A stretch of DNA of 64,000 nucleotides from Flavobacteriaceae bacterium. Lineage in GTDB: Bacteria; Bacteroidota; Bacteroidia; Flavobacteriales; Flavobacteriaceae. The notes under the pieces are model-generated. The model saw nothing but the letters and a program-made list of their open reading frames with translations, did not search any database and had not been told where the DNA came from. Position 1 is the stretch's first letter. Each line of letters opens with the position of its first letter. The position numbers were made by a program, and so were the translations under genes. Positions 63,376 through 64,000 of this stretch are shown here, piece by piece. Location: the NCBI GenBank assembly GCA_013001285.1, contig JABDMU010000029.1, forward strand, positions 1 through 64,000. Reading direction: 5' to 3'.

Positions 63376-64000
63376 ATGAATCAACAATCCTATCGCTCAT
63401 CGTTTATTCTGTTAACCGTTCTCTTTTTTCTCTGGGGCTTTATAACCGTTTTAGTAGATAGTTTGATTCCGCGACTCCGTGAATTATTTACATTGAGCTA
63501 TTTTCAGGCAGGTATGGTACAATTTGCTTTTTTTGGAGCATATTTTTTACTTTCAATTCCTGCCAGTTATATTTTATCAAAAATTGGGTATAAAAAAGGT
63601 ATTCTATTAGGCTTGCTCACAATGGCAACGGGGTGTTTATTATTCTATCCGGCAGCCTCATATCGCATTTTTGGGGTTTTTATGCTGGCTTATTTTATTC
63701 TCGCTGGCGGTATGACCATTTTACAAGTTGCAGCAAATCCTTTTGTTGCTGTTTTAGGAAGTGAGGAAGGCGCTTCAAGTCGCTTAAATTTATCGCAAGC
63801 ATTTAATTCCTTGGGGACAGCAATTGCACCAGCTATAGGCGCATTATTTATATTGAGTGATACTATTAAAACCGAAGATGAAATAGCCTCATTGACAGAT
63901 GTTGCTAAGGAATCTTATTTGGCTTCTGAAGCGGCGGCAGTCCAAAAACCGTTTATTGGATTGGCCATTTTTATTGCCTTGATTGCGGGAATTTTTCTTT
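63376..64000 (+). CDS. Sugar MFS transporter, FucP/GluP type (5' part, cut by window edge)
   Basis: The first 208 residues of a major facilitator protein; the rest lies beyond the window. Five or more helices are visible. The opening LTVLFFLWGFITVLVDSLIPRLRELFTLS and the internal LAGGMTILQVAANPFVAVLG with SRLNLSQAFNSLGTAIAP are typical of the fucose/glucose/galactose:H+ symporter family of Bacteroidota. It probably brings the mannose or GlcNAc released by the GH92, GH20 and GH2 enzymes into the cell. It starts two bases after the VOC stop, in the same operon. Confidence 0.92.
   Translation, partial: MNQQSYRSSFILLTVLFFLWGFITVLVDSLIPRLRELFTLSYFQAGMVQFAFFGAYFLLSIPASYILSKIGYKKGILLGLLTMATGCLLFYPAASYRIFGVFMLAYFILAGGMTILQVAANPFVAVLGSEEGASSRLNLSQAFNSLGTAIAPAIGALFILSDTIKTEDEIASLTDVAKESYLASEAAAVQKPFIGLAIFIALIAGIFL

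Overview
The window reads as one continuous stretch of an AT-rich chromosome from a gliding marine-type member of Flavobacteriaceae (phylum Bacteroidota). The evidence is the type IX secretion gene sprA with a RemB-like neighbour, a complete alternative complex III cluster feeding a copper A oxidase, TonB proteins with a Pro-run and acidic linkers, a GH92/GH20/GH2 lipoprotein glycosidase locus, and repeated promoters of the Bacteroidota form TTTG-N17-23-TAnnTTTG. I see no phage, insertion sequence, CRISPR array or plasmid function. Genus cannot be settled from the sequence.

Layout. 1-4609 (minus): an ABC-type efflux operon (ATPase, two permeases, HlyD adaptor, TolC-like channel cut by the window edge). 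4705-9763 (minus): cytochrome oxidase assembly and small subunits (ctaB, two subunit III genes, subunit IV, then a Cys-less Sco-like protein, Sco, a DUF420 protein and a small Cys protein). 9911-11398: a secreted metallo-beta-lactamase-fold hydrolase facing a glutaredoxin-like protein. 11486-23981 (minus): the surface and motility block ruvA-sprA-gcvH-vanZ-like-tonB-tonB-remB-like. 24056-30776 (minus): maeB, queG, an unknown lipoprotein, a cytochrome P450 and ruvB. 30848-42486 (minus): actA-B-C-D-E-F then coxB-coxA, a full quinol-to-oxygen electron route in one operon. 42697: a SPOR protein. 43133-47629 (minus): rimP-nusA-infB. 47780-52977: a universal stress protein, tRNA-Gln (minus), a DUF2723 membrane protein and a polysaccharide deacetylase. 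52949-54534 (minus): a thioredoxin-fold protein without cysteines and a metallophosphoesterase. 54576-64000: two divergent operons for mannose- and GlcNAc-containing glycans (GH20, CutC, GH2 beta-mannosidase on minus; GH92, VOC protein, sugar MFS transporter on plus).

How they fit together. Quinol is oxidised by alternative complex III, electrons pass through its c-type hemes to CoxB/CoxA, and the remaining oxidase subunits and heme/copper assembly factors are encoded about 21 kb away, with the gliding/secretion genes and the split ruvA/ruvB pair between. The glycosidases are all predicted lipoproteins and look suited to trimming N-glycan-type chains, with the products taken up by the MFS transporter.

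Most of the window is recognisable. The points I would look at again are: a terminator-like hairpin inside the rimP-nusA-infB leader; a helix-hairpin-helix module fused to ActC; CutC translationally coupled to a beta-mannosidase; the same two-part C-terminal tail on the divergent GH20 and GH92 enzymes; a TonB-type domain carried by three adjacent genes including the RemB-like barrel; and two thioredoxin-fold proteins that have lost their cysteines. Most gene names rest on motifs and remembered family traits, and no database search was possible.
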